Part shown: piece by piece, positions 52,724 through 61,177 of the stretch
Numbering within the stretch: the stretch's first letter is position 1
How the letters are laid out: each line of letters starts with the position of its first letter
DNA from: Frondihabitans sp. PAMC 28766
Lineage (GTDB): Bacteria; Actinomycetota; Actinomycetes; Actinomycetales; Microbacteriaceae
Length of the DNA: 64,000 bases
Direction of reading: 5' to 3'
Assembly (NCBI RefSeq): GCF_001577365.1
Contig: NZ_CP014513.1
Span: forward strand, 4,278,001-4,342,000
Notes under the pieces: generated by a model
Database searches by the model: none
Seen by the model: only the letters and a program-made list of their open reading frames with translations
What the model was told of the DNA's origin: nothing
Position numbers and translations under genes: made by a program

Positions 52724-53389
52724 ATGACCGTCACACTCACGCGCCAGGGCGCCATCGCCAGCCTCACCCTCGGCGACGACGAGAACCGCTTCTCGGCCGA
52801 GTGGTTCGACGAGATCGAGTCGGCGCTCGACGACCTCGAAGCGACACCGCCCGGCGCCCTGGTCTCAGCCGGTGGCGGCAAGTTCTTCTCGAACGGCCTC
52901 GTCGAGGCCGAGATCACCGCCGAGCCCGAGCGCCGGTCGGCCTACCTCGCCCGCGTGCACGACCTCCTCGCGCGAGTGACGACGCTGCCCTGCCCGACGG
53001 TCGCGTCGATCAACGGCCACGCCTTCGGCGCCGGTGCCATGCTGGCGCTCGCCCACGACTTCCGGGTGATGAACGCCAGCCGCGGCTACGTCTGCTTCCC
53101 CGAGGTCGACATCAAGATCCCCTTCACCACGGGGATGGCGGCGCTGATTCAGGCGAAGATCCCTCCGGCGGCAGCGATCGAGGCGATGACCACCGGTCGG
53201 CGCTACGGCGGGCCCGACGCCCTCGAGCGAGGGATCGTCGATCGAGTCTCCGAGCCCGACGATCTCCTGGATGACGTGCGAGGCTTCGCCGAATCTCTTC
53301 TGGGCAAGGACCCCGCCACGCTGAAGGCCATCAAGGACATGATGTTCGCCGGGCCGGTCGAGGCTCTTCGGGCCTCACCTCTCAGTTGA
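52724..53389 (+). CDS. Enoyl-CoA hydratase/isomerase family protein
   Basis: A 221-residue crotonase-fold protein: GGGKFFSNGLVEAE and SINGHAFGAGAMLALAHDFRVM form the oxyanion hole, with FPEVDIKIPFTTGM at the substrate pocket, like delta3,delta2-enoyl-CoA isomerases of plants and actinobacteria. GGAGGA precedes the ATG. The C-terminus SPLS and stop fall inside the first unit of an 18-bp tandem repeat, so the present ending may be recent. Confidence 0.87.
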   Translation: MTVTLTRQGAIASLTLGDDENRFSAEWFDEIESALDDLEATPPGALVSAGGGKFFSNGLVEAEITAEPERRSAYLARVHDLLARVTTLPCPTVASINGHAFGAGAMLALAHDFRVMNASRGYVCFPEVDIKIPFTTGMAALIQAKIPPAAAIEAMTTGRRYGGPDALERGIVDRVSEPDDLLDDVRGFAESLLGKDPATLKAIKDMMFAGPVEALRASPLS

Positions 53390-53431
53390 TACTGACCTCT
53401 CAGTTGATACTGACCCCTCAGTTGATGATGG
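53378..53431. repeat. 18-bp tandem repeat holding two convergent stop codons
   Basis: Units at 53378-53395 and 53396-53413 are identical (CTCTCAGTTGATACTGAC register), and a third at 53414-53431 is altered at its end. The first contains the hydratase stop, the third the stop of the convergent arr-type gene. Confidence 0.85.
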
Positions 53432-53828
53432 CCCCGCGCTCGTCGGCGCGAAGCACCGCCAGGCGATCCCGCCACGCCTGAAGCGCGTCGGGCGTCAACC
53501 GCAGCCAGTCGTCGACCTCGCCGGTGACTCGAAGCGGGGCCGTGCTGCGGTACGACCTCGTGGGGTTGCCCGGGAACTTCTTGTCGGTCACGTTGGGATC
53601 GTTCTCGAAGTCTCCTGTGGGTTCGACGGCGTAGACCCGCGGGGCGGCGTCGCCGGGCGCGAGCTCGGCCGACAGCCCGGCACCATCGCGCAACGCCGTG
53701 AAATAGACGTGGTTCATCACGATCTCGGGGCGGTAGTTCGACCGGAACCCGGCCGTGAGAAGGTCGCCGACCGCGAGGTCGGCCTTCGTGCCGTGGAAGA
53801 ACGGGCCATCGTCGAGCGCTTCAGCCAT
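53418..53828 (-). CDS. arr: NAD+-rifampin ADP-ribosyltransferase
   Basis: ADP-ribosylates rifamycin antibiotics and inactivates them. The 136-residue protein matches the Arr family over its whole length: PFFHGTKADLAVGDLLTAGFRSNY, NHVYFTALRDGAGLSAELA, RVYAVEPTGDFENDPNVTDKKFPGNPTRSYRS. The His-Tyr-Asp residues of the Arr site are present. Arr homologues are common chromosomal genes in actinobacteria, and no mobile element is adjacent, so it is probably intrinsic. Confidence 0.92.
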   Translation of the reverse strand: MAEALDDGPFFHGTKADLAVGDLLTAGFRSNYRPEIVMNHVYFTALRDGAGLSAELAPGDAAPRVYAVEPTGDFENDPNVTDKKFPGNPTRSYRSTAPLRVTGEVDDWLRLTPDALQAWRDRLAVLRADERGAIIN

Positions 53829-53859
53829 CTCGACAGTGTAGGCATGCGACCCTTATGGC

Positions 53860-54282
53860 ATGGATCTGGAGGTGAACGCTGACTTGACGATCCCGGCTGC
53901 CGAGTTCGGCTGGCGGTTCTCGCGGTCGTCGGGGCCGGGCGGGCAGCACGTCAACACCTCGGACAGCCGCGTGCAGCTCTCATGGAGCGTGGCCGAGTCA
54001 CCGACGCTCACCGACGAGCAGAGGTTGCAGCTGCTCGCGCGGCTCTCCACCCGTCTCGCCGGCGGGCTGCTCACCGTCAGTTCGTCCGAGCAGCGCTCCC
54101 AGCTGCGCAACCGCGAGACCGCCCTGGCGAAGCTCGCCGGACTTGTGGCCGTGGGGCTCGCCCCGGAGGCCGCGCCGCGCCGCCCGACTCGACGGAGCCG
54201 CGGCGCCGACCGCCGGCGCCTCGAGACGAAGGCCGAGCGCTCGGCGACGAAGCGACAGCGACAGCGGCCCTCCACCGACTGA
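53860..54282 (+). CDS. arfB: Ribosome-rescue peptidyl-tRNA hydrolase ArfB
   Basis: Releases stalled ribosomes by hydrolysing peptidyl-tRNA. 140 residues: FSRSSGPGGQHVNTSDSRVQL carries the catalytic GGQ (27-29) of class I release factors. The Lys/Arg-rich tail (about 105-140) is the part that enters the empty mRNA channel. The ATG at 53860 fits. It is divergent from the arr gene and 17 bp ahead of a hydrolase gene. Confidence 0.92.
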   Translation: MDLEVNADLTIPAAEFGWRFSRSSGPGGQHVNTSDSRVQLSWSVAESPTLTDEQRLQLLARLSTRLAGGLLTVSSSEQRSQLRNRETALAKLAGLVAVGLAPEAAPRRPTRRSRGADRRRLETKAERSATKRQRQRPSTD

Positions 54283-54299
54283 CGCAGTAGCCTCGGGCC

Positions 54300-55106
<807 letters not shown>

Positions 55107-55122
55107 CCAGCCAGACTCCGAG

Positions 55123-57855
55123 TCAGCCGGCAGCAGGCCGCGGGCCCCGCTTCAGAATGAGGTGCGCCACCGCTGCCGTCCAGCCTGTCTGGTGCGAGGC
55201 GCCGAGGCCCTGCCCGGTGTCGCCGTCGAAGTACTCGTAGAAGAACAGGTACGGCTTCCAGCGCGGGTCGGCCGACAGCAGCGCGTAGCGCGCGTCGGAG
55301 GGGCGACGACCGGAGGCGTCGGGCACGAAGAGCGAGATGAGTCGCGACGACAGCTCGTCGGCGGCGTCGGCGAGCGAAAGCTGCGTGCCGGTGCCGACCG
55401 GGAACTCGACCGTCTTGCCGGTGGTCTCGTGCAGGTCGTTGGCCCGCAGACCGTTGATCAGCAGCACGTTGAGAGGGAACCAGATCGGCCCGCGCCAGTT
55501 CGAGTTGCCTCCGAACAGCGCGGTGGTCGACTCGGCCGGCTCGTAGTCGACCGATGCGCTCGTGCCCGCCACGTCGACGACGAACGGGTGGTCGCGGTGC
55601 CAGGCCGAGATGCCGCGGATGCCGTGCCCCGAGAGCATCCCGGTCTCGTCGAAGACGTGCGACAGCATGCGGATCAGGCGATCCGGCGGCACGAGTGCCA
55701 GCAGCGTGGTGCGCTCGGAGGCCTCCTCACTCACGTGCACGAACTGGTTGTAGTCGGGGTGGTTCGCCAGCACCCAGTCGAGGCGTTCGCGGAATCGGGG
55801 CAGGGCGTCGATCTGCTCGTCGCTGTAGACGAGCGAGGCCACGACGGGCACGAGGCCGACGAGCGAACGCACCTTGAGGGGCACGTCGCGGCCGTCGGCC
55901 TGGTGCAGGATGTCGTAGAAGAACGCGTCGTCGTCGTCCCACATCCCCGACGAGTTGGCCGCGAGCGCGATCGCGAGGAAGTGCTCGACGAACGTCGTCG
56001 CGATGTCCTGGTACGAGTCGTCGTGGTCGGCGAGCACGAGCGCGATCTGCAGCAGGTCGAGGGCGTAGTTGCCCATCCACGCCGTCGAATCGGCCTGCTC
56101 GATGGTGCCGACCGAGGCGGGCAGCGCCGAGCGGTCGAGGGGTGCGATGTTGTCGAGCCCCATGAACCCGCCCGAGAACAGGTCGCCGCCGTCGCCCGAC
56201 TCCTTGTTGTTGGTCCACCAGGTGAAGTTGATCAAGAGCTTGTGGAAGATGCGCTTCAAGAAGTCGAAGTCACGGGCCCCGTCGATCTCGAACACCTGCA
56301 GGGCCGCCCAGGCGTGTGTGGGCGGATTGACGTCGGAGAAGTTCCACTCGTAGGCGGGCAGCTGCCCGTTCGGGTGCATGTACCACTCGCGCAGCAGCAG
56401 GATCAGCTGCGCCTTCGCGAACTCCGGGTCGATGTGGGCGAGGGTCACGCAGTGGAAGGCGAGATCCCAGGCGGCGAACCACGGGTACTCCCAGGTGTCG
56501 GGCATCAGGATCACGTCGTGGGCGTCGAGGTGCCGCCAGTTGCCGTTGCGCACACCCCCGCGCCCCCCTGCCGGGGCCGGACCCGCCGGGTCGCCCGTCA
56601 GCCACGTCGCCACGTTGTAGTGATAGAACTGCTTCGACCAGAGCAGGCCCGCCATCGCCTGCCGCAGCACCTGCGCCTCGTCGGGCGTCGCGTCGGACGG
56701 CGTGACGGCGGCCCAGTAGGCGTCGGCCTCGGCACGGCGGAGGGCGACGACCTCGTCGAATCGAGCGGTGTCGAACGGGGTCGGAGGCAGGGCGTCGGAT
56801 CCTGCCGCACCGTCGGATCCTGCTGCGCTGTCGGATCCTGCCGCCTGAGACCCTGCTTTCAGCCGGACGCGGATCGTGGCCGTCGCCCCCGACTCCACCG
56901 TGAGGGCGTAGTCGAGAGCGGCCTTCGTGCCGGTCTGCGCCGGGTTCACGCTGGCGGCACCGTGCACGACGTGGTCGTTGATGCCGTCTTTCGGGAAGGC
57001 GGGGCTCGTCGCGTCGCCGAACAGCCGGGCCGCGTTCGTCTCGTTGTCGCAGAAGAGCGGCGCAGGATCGTGATCGCCGATCAGGTGCAGCTCTCCCGTC
57101 GCCTCCGACTCGGCTTTCAGCCCTGCCCCGTCGACCGTGATCGACGGCCGCGGCTTCGTCGAATCCCACGACCAGGTGTTGCGGAACCACAGTGTCGGCA
57201 GCACGCGGATCGTGGCGGTCTCGGGCCCGGCGTTCTCGACCGTGACGGTCATCAGCAGGTCGTGCGGGCCGCCCTTGGCGTAGTCGACGGTGACCACCCA
57301 GTACTTCGAGTCGTCGAAGACGCCCGTGTCGACGAGCTCGTATTCAGCGTCGTGACGCCCGCGGGCCTTGTTCGTGGTGAGGAGGTCTTCGTAGGGGAAG
57401 GCCACCTGCGGGTAGTGGTAGCGCCACGAGTTGAACGAGTGTGTCGGGGTGCCGTCGGTGAACCACCAGTAGTCCTTGACGTCTTCGCCGTGGTTGCCCT
57501 CCTCGCCGGTGAGGCCGAACATTCGCTCTTTGAGGATGGGGTCGACGCCGTTCCAGACGGCGAGCGAGAGGCACCAGTTCTGGCCGAGATCGGAGAAGCC
57601 GGCCATGCCGTCCTCGTTCCAGCGGTAGGCGCGCGAGCGGGCGTGGTCATGGGGGAAGAAGTTCCAGGCGTCGCCGTCGTCGCTGTAGTCTTCGCGGACG
57701 CTGCCCCAGGCGCGCTCGGCGAGGTAAGGTCCCCAGTCGCGCCACTCGGGCGAGCCGGCGTTCGCCTGCGCGAGGCGGCGGTGCTCGGCGGTGTCGGTCG
57801 CTGCGGTGTCGGTGTCGGTGTCGGCGGTGTCGCTCGTGCGGGGCTCCGAAGGCAT
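55123..57855 (-). CDS. GH63/MGH1-like alpha-glucosidase family protein
   Basis: A 910-residue (alpha/alpha)6-barrel glycosidase of the mannosylglycerate-hydrolase/glucosidase type. Domain hallmarks are ERAWGSVREDYSDDGDAWNFFPHDHARSRAYRWNEDG at the start and GDPAGPAPAGGRGGVRN plus DVILMPDTWEYPWFAAWDLAFHCV in the catalytic barrel. PAYEWNFSDVNPPTHAW and FGGNSNWRGPIWFPLNVLLI are the usual ending. An Asp/Thr-rich N-terminal tail (DTADTDTDTAATDTAE) and an Ala-Gly-Ser-Asp insert (about 345-360) are low-complexity. No signal peptide, so it is intracellular. Confidence 0.9.
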   Translation of the reverse strand: MPSEPRTSDTADTDTDTAATDTAEHRRLAQANAGSPEWRDWGPYLAERAWGSVREDYSDDGDAWNFFPHDHARSRAYRWNEDGMAGFSDLGQNWCLSLAVWNGVDPILKERMFGLTGEEGNHGEDVKDYWWFTDGTPTHSFNSWRYHYPQVAFPYEDLLTTNKARGRHDAEYELVDTGVFDDSKYWVVTVDYAKGGPHDLLMTVTVENAGPETATIRVLPTLWFRNTWSWDSTKPRPSITVDGAGLKAESEATGELHLIGDHDPAPLFCDNETNAARLFGDATSPAFPKDGINDHVVHGAASVNPAQTGTKAALDYALTVESGATATIRVRLKAGSQAAGSDSAAGSDGAAGSDALPPTPFDTARFDEVVALRRAEADAYWAAVTPSDATPDEAQVLRQAMAGLLWSKQFYHYNVATWLTGDPAGPAPAGGRGGVRNGNWRHLDAHDVILMPDTWEYPWFAAWDLAFHCVTLAHIDPEFAKAQLILLLREWYMHPNGQLPAYEWNFSDVNPPTHAWAALQVFEIDGARDFDFLKRIFHKLLINFTWWTNNKESGDGGDLFSGGFMGLDNIAPLDRSALPASVGTIEQADSTAWMGNYALDLLQIALVLADHDDSYQDIATTFVEHFLAIALAANSSGMWDDDDAFFYDILHQADGRDVPLKVRSLVGLVPVVASLVYSDEQIDALPRFRERLDWVLANHPDYNQFVHVSEEASERTTLLALVPPDRLIRMLSHVFDETGMLSGHGIRGISAWHRDHPFVVDVAGTSASVDYEPAESTTALFGGNSNWRGPIWFPLNVLLINGLRANDLHETTGKTVEFPVGTGTQLSLADAADELSSRLISLFVPDASGRRPSDARYALLSADPRWKPYLFFYEYFDGDTGQGLGASHQTGWTAAVAHLILKRGPRPAAG

Positions 57856-57880
57856 GGGGCCATTGTGGCCCCGGCCGGCT

Positions 57881-58579
57881 TCAGCGACGCTCGACGACGC
57901 AGACCTTCAGGTCGGCGCGTGGCACGAAGCCCATCGACTCGTAGAGGCCGCGGGCCGGGTTGCCCTCGGCCACGTGGAGGAAGGCGCGGTCGCCGTCGGC
58001 ACGGATGCCGCGGGCCACGTCGAGCATGAGCCGCCGGGCGTAGCCGCGGCCGCGCGCCTCCGGGTCGGTGCAGACGGCACTGATCTCGGTCCAGCCCGGC
58101 AGGCTGAGGCGGCGCCCGGCCATGGCCAGCAGCCTGCCCTCGGGTGAGACCACCCCGCGGTACCCGCCGAGCTCGACCGTGCGCTGCTCGAAGGGGCCGG
58201 GCGCCGTGAGCGTGGTCAGGCGGACCATCTCGGGCACGTCGTGCGGGGCGAGGTCGGTCGCCTCCTGAAACGGCTCGGTCGGCGTCTCGATGTCGTCGTC
58301 GGTCATCTGCGTCAGCGCGATCTCGTGCACGACGCTCCAGCCGTCGCCCGGGGTGAAGCCCGGGTCGACGAACATCGCGACCGTACCTGTCGGGGCGATC
58401 CGGCCGAGGGACACCCAGTCCGCCGCGGTCGGCGCGAGGCCCACCGACGCGAAGGGGGCGACATCGGCCGGGTAGCGGCGCACCTCGCCGGCGACGACCG
58501 CGAGGGGTGCATGCCTGCTGGCCAGGGCCGCGCCGATGGCGTCGTCGAGCGAGTGCGTGTCGAAGCGAGAGGTGGTCAC
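57881..58579 (-). CDS. GNAT-family N-acetyltransferase
   Basis: A 232-residue acetyltransferase of the FR47-like group: the C-terminal GNAT core has ISAVCTDPEARGRGYARRLMLDVARGI (acetyl-CoA pyrophosphate loop R-G-R-G-Y-A) and AEGNPARGLYESMGFV. The substrate is unknown. The GTG at 58579 gives VTTSRFDTHSLDD, a sensible start; the frame is open further up but would extend to the edge of the IS element, whose end lies 84 bp upstream. Confidence 0.85.
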   Translation of the reverse strand: MTTSRFDTHSLDDAIGAALASRHAPLAVVAGEVRRYPADVAPFASVGLAPTAADWVSLGRIAPTGTVAMFVDPGFTPGDGWSVVHEIALTQMTDDDIETPTEPFQEATDLAPHDVPEMVRLTTLTAPGPFEQRTVELGGYRGVVSPEGRLLAMAGRRLSLPGWTEISAVCTDPEARGRGYARRLMLDVARGIRADGDRAFLHVAEGNPARGLYESMGFVPRADLKVCVVERR

Positions 58580-58710
58580 GCATCGGCCAACCTGCTCCGC
58601 TGCGGTCGTTATTCCCGGCGGCTCGCCGGACGACTTATCCACAATTTGGTAGATCCCCTCTTTGTCAGGCTGGTTGTGAGTCATTCATGATTGGTGAGGG
58701 AGTTGGCGGC

Positions 58711-59145
58711 ATGTCGATTAGTCCGGGTTTCACAACGGAGCAGATCCGTGAGTTCGTCCATCGGTATGAGCTGACGCCGTACGGGCAGAAGGCGTTCTGG
58801 CTCGAGGGGCAAGGCGTGTCGTATGACCGTCTTCGCCGGTGGCGGTCGGCAGTTTTCGATGGTGATCTCGACCGCGGGTTGATTCCGCGAGATGGTGGTG
58901 TTGTGACAGTGCCACCGGAGAAACGCACGAGTATCGAGAGGCAACGCGCGCGCGAGCGTTCAGCGCAGGAAGAAGAGGTAGCGCGTTTGAACGCGCGGGT
59001 GCACGAGTTGGAGCAGACCAACGATGCCTTGGGAAAAGCTATCGGGCTCTTGCATCAGATGAGCGAGCAAGAGCCCGGCACGAACCCGACGACGGTCGCT
59101 CCGTTGGATTCCTCGACGCCGAGACCGACCTCGTCGGACGACTGA
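58711..59145 (+). CDS. IS3-family transposase OrfA
   Basis: The DNA-binding half of the transposase, 144 residues. It has a helix-turn-helix (FTTEQIREFVHRYELTPYGQKAFWLEGQGVSYDRLRRWRSAV) and a leucine-zipper-like coiled coil (ARLNARVHELEQTNDALGKAIGLL) typical of OrfA. The ATG at 58711 is chosen for its AGGGAG ribosome site; an ATG 8 codons earlier abuts the inverted repeat. A G GGA AAA heptamer at 59031-59037 is the probable -1 slip site. Confidence 0.85.
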   Translation: MSISPGFTTEQIREFVHRYELTPYGQKAFWLEGQGVSYDRLRRWRSAVFDGDLDRGLIPRDGGVVTVPPEKRTSIERQRARERSAQEEEVARLNARVHELEQTNDALGKAIGLLHQMSEQEPGTNPTTVAPLDSSTPRPTSSDD

Positions 59146-60161
59146 CATCCATCCTCGGATCGCAGCGGCAGGCTCTGAAGCTTGTCGGGTTATCCAGGTC
59201 GACATGGCATTACCGTTCCCGACCACGAGAGCGAACTGCAGCGCCGATACCGCAGAAAGATCGGGCGTATCCGACACGCATCGGGCAGAGTGATCGTGCC
59301 GTTGTCGAGGCTCGGATCGTGGCCGGTTGGGCGGACGGTAACTCGGTGGATCACTCTTTCGCCTCGGCCTGGGACGAGGGAGTGATGCTCGCATCACGCC
59401 GCTCGTGGTGGCGGATCGCTCAGGACGCCGAAGACCAGTCGGTCCGCCCCGTCGCACCCACCAGGCGCAACAGCAGTACTCGGGCGCCACGAGAGGCACC
59501 GGTTCTTGAAGCGACCACCCCGGGCCAGATCTGGTCGTGGGACATCACTGATCTGCGCACTCCGTGGCGAGGAGTCGCTTTCAAGGCGTACTCGATCATT
59601 GATATCTTCTCCCGGAAGCTCGTCGGCTACCGGGTCGAAGAACGCGAGGTCGACGACCTCGCGGTCGAGATGTTCGAGGACGCCTTCTTGCGGCACGGAA
59701 TACCCGCCGCCGTCCACGCGGACTCCGGGCCCGCGATGCGCTCGGGGGTGTTGAAAGACCTCCTGCGAAGGCTCGGCGTGAAGCAGAGCCACAATCGGCC
59801 TCGGGTGAGTAACGACAACCCGTTCTCGGAGTCCGAGTTCCGTACGATGAAATACCGCCCGAACTACCCCGGCGTCTTCGACAGCCTCGAGGCGGCACGC
59901 GCCTACGTCGACTCCTACGCGCCTTGGTACAACAAAAATCACAAACACTCCGGAATTGCGCTGTTCTCGCCAGACGAGATACACGACGGCACCTGGCGTG
60001 ACGCCTGGGCACAACGCGACGCAACCCAGCATGCCTACTACGCGCAACACCCCGAGAGGTTCCAGCGTCCCCCGTCCACGCCAGCACCAGCCGGACGCGT
60101 CGGCATCAACATGCTCCAACACGCCCCCGAGACCGACACCCCACGACTCCAGCCAGCTTGA
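59037..60161 (+). CDS. IS3-family transposase OrfB (integrase catalytic domain), reached by -1 frameshift
   Basis: The frame is open from at least 59031, overlapping OrfA in the -1 frame, to the stop at 60161. About 374 residues: a HTH_21-like region (LVGLSRSTWHYRSRPRERTA, EARIVAGWADGNSVDHSFASAWDEGVMLASRRSWWRIAQD) and an rve core with D in WSWDITDLR, D in VHADSGPAMRSG and E in DNPFSESEFRTMKYRPNYP. The C-terminal YVDSYAPWYNKNHKHSGI is canonical. All DDE residues are present, so the enzyme should be active. A GTG at 59319 is a poor independent start. Confidence 0.87.
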   Translation, partial: SYRALASDERARARHEPDDGRSVGFLDAETDLVGRLTSILGSQRQALKLVGLSRSTWHYRSRPRERTAAPIPQKDRAYPTRIGQSDRAVVEARIVAGWADGNSVDHSFASAWDEGVMLASRRSWWRIAQDAEDQSVRPVAPTRRNSSTRAPREAPVLEATTPGQIWSWDITDLRTPWRGVAFKAYSIIDIFSRKLVGYRVEEREVDDLAVEMFEDAFLRHGIPAAVHADSGPAMRSGVLKDLLRRLGVKQSHNRPRVSNDNPFSESEFRTMKYRPNYPGVFDSLEAARAYVDSYAPWYNKNHKHSGIALFSPDEIHDGTWRDAWAQRDATQHAYYAQHPERFQRPPSTPAPAGRVGINMLQHAPETDTPRLQPA

Positions 60162-60277
60162 CAACGACCGATCAGCCCATGTCGTGGGAGTCGAGAGAAT
60201 AAATTGACATGATGAGTACTGAACTTCTCTCTAATAGCCAGCTTCCCGTTTCGCCTTTTTCGTATTACGATAAAGTC

Positions 60278-60541
60278 ATGGCCAAGGAGACTATCAACGG
60301 GGTGCCCGTTTCGGATGACCCGATCGAAGCGTGGGCCGACGAGGCTGAGCGAGGGCTGGCCGTCGAGCAACTTCGTAAAAGAGGCCGCAGGCCACTCGCT
60401 GCTGGGCCGAGCGAGGTCGTTCCGGTCCGGATGGATGCGACGCTCCTCGCGGGCCTCGCTGCCCGCGCCGACCGCGATCACATCAGCCGATCCGAGGCGA
60501 TTCGCGCAGCAGTCCGGGCCTGGCTCGACGCAACTGCGTGA
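60278..60541 (+). CDS. Ribbon-helix-helix (CopG-like) protein, orphan antitoxin-like
   Basis: An 87-residue protein with a C-terminal ribbon-helix-helix (VPVRMDATLLAGLAARADRDHISRSEAIRAAVRAWLD, about 48-84) and an N-terminal ISDDP-like extension (NGVPVSDDPIEAWADEAERGL). This is common in antitoxins whose toxin follows; here none does, and only a 12-codon open frame lies downstream. The region upstream (60180-60277) is A+T-rich for this genome and holds TTGACA at 60204. The IS end lies 114 bp upstream. Confidence 0.8.
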   Translation: MAKETINGVPVSDDPIEAWADEAERGLAVEQLRKRGRRPLAAGPSEVVPVRMDATLLAGLAARADRDHISRSEAIRAAVRAWLDATA

Positions 60542-60651
60542 GGGCGCACCCGTCGGCCCTCACGGCAACGAACTACAGATTCACGCCATGAAGGCACGAC
60601 CGCAATATCTGGATCTCCTGCCGTGAGGCGGGGCACTTGCGAACGGCGCTC

Positions 60652-61062
60652 TCAGCGAGAGGTGGCGGCGGGCCCTGAGACGCCGGGGGCCAGCGGCGCG
60701 GCGAGAGTCTGGTCGTCGTCGGAATCGTCGTCGTCCGCATCACGGTCGACGTCGAGGCCGGCCGAGGCCGGGTCGGCAGCGACGACGGGCGCCGCGGGAC
60801 GCCACGTGATCGCCATCGAGACCAGCGCCAGCAGCGCGCCGAGAACGCCGACTGCAATGAGCAGGCCGCCGATCGTGCTGCCCGAGGTGTACGCGAAGAG
60901 CTTCGGGTAGTCGGCTTTCCCGCTCACGTAGATCGCGGCCTCCTTCGAGTTGAAGGTGATCATCAGCAGATAGCCGACCACCGCGACGACGATGGACGCC
61001 AGCCACAGGATCATGCGGGGCAGGTTGATCGTAGACAGACGGCTGGGAGAACTCGACGACAT
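60652..61062 (-). CDS. Small two-helix membrane protein of unknown function
   Basis: A 136-residue protein with membrane helices at about 16-36 (MILWLASIVVAVVGYLLMITF) and 60-86 (TIGGLLIAVGVLGALLALVSMAI). A short external loop with YVSGKADYPKLFAYTSGS lies between, and an acidic cytoplasmic tail with DADDDDSDDDQ follows. I recall similar small membrane proteins in Microbacteriaceae but no function. It stands alone, and an alcohol dehydrogenase lies upstream on the same strand. Confidence 0.7.
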   Translation of the reverse strand: MSSSSPSRLSTINLPRMILWLASIVVAVVGYLLMITFNSKEAAIYVSGKADYPKLFAYTSGSTIGGLLIAVGVLGALLALVSMAITWRPAAPVVAADPASAGLDVDRDADDDDSDDDQTLAAPLAPGVSGPAATSR

Positions 61063-61177
61063 AGAAGACTTTCGCTAGGCGGGCGACCCGAACGGGCCAC
61101 GGCGAACGTAGGGGCCGAAGCCTGCCATCTCCTATGAGTTTCGCCAGCGCAACCGATGAGTCCGCGCCCGGTGGCCG

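Larger units (their letters stand above)
58663..60163 (+). mobile_element. IS3-family insertion sequence, apparently complete
   Basis: 1.5-kb element with ends TGTCAGGCTGGTTG (58663 onwards) and CAGCCAGCTTGACA (to 60163), which pair at about 17 of 20 positions with one gap. They carry the TG...CA termini of the IS3 family. Inside are two overlapping frames in the orfA/orfB arrangement. I see no clear target-site duplication. It lies between the GNAT gene and an orphan ribbon-helix-helix gene. Confidence 0.85.

Noticed and set aside
59319..60161. Independent OrfB starting at GTG 59319
   Set aside because: The same frame is open for a further 280 bp upstream with conserved transposase sequence, so the GTG is internal.
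58652..60174. GATC flanking both sides of the IS as a target duplication
   Set aside because: The two GATC copies lie at unequal distances from the inverted-repeat ends, and four-base matches are common by chance.
60589..60626. Twelve-codon frame after the ribbon-helix-helix gene as a toxin remnant
   Set aside because: Too short to recognise and without a ribosome site; nothing supports a toxin.
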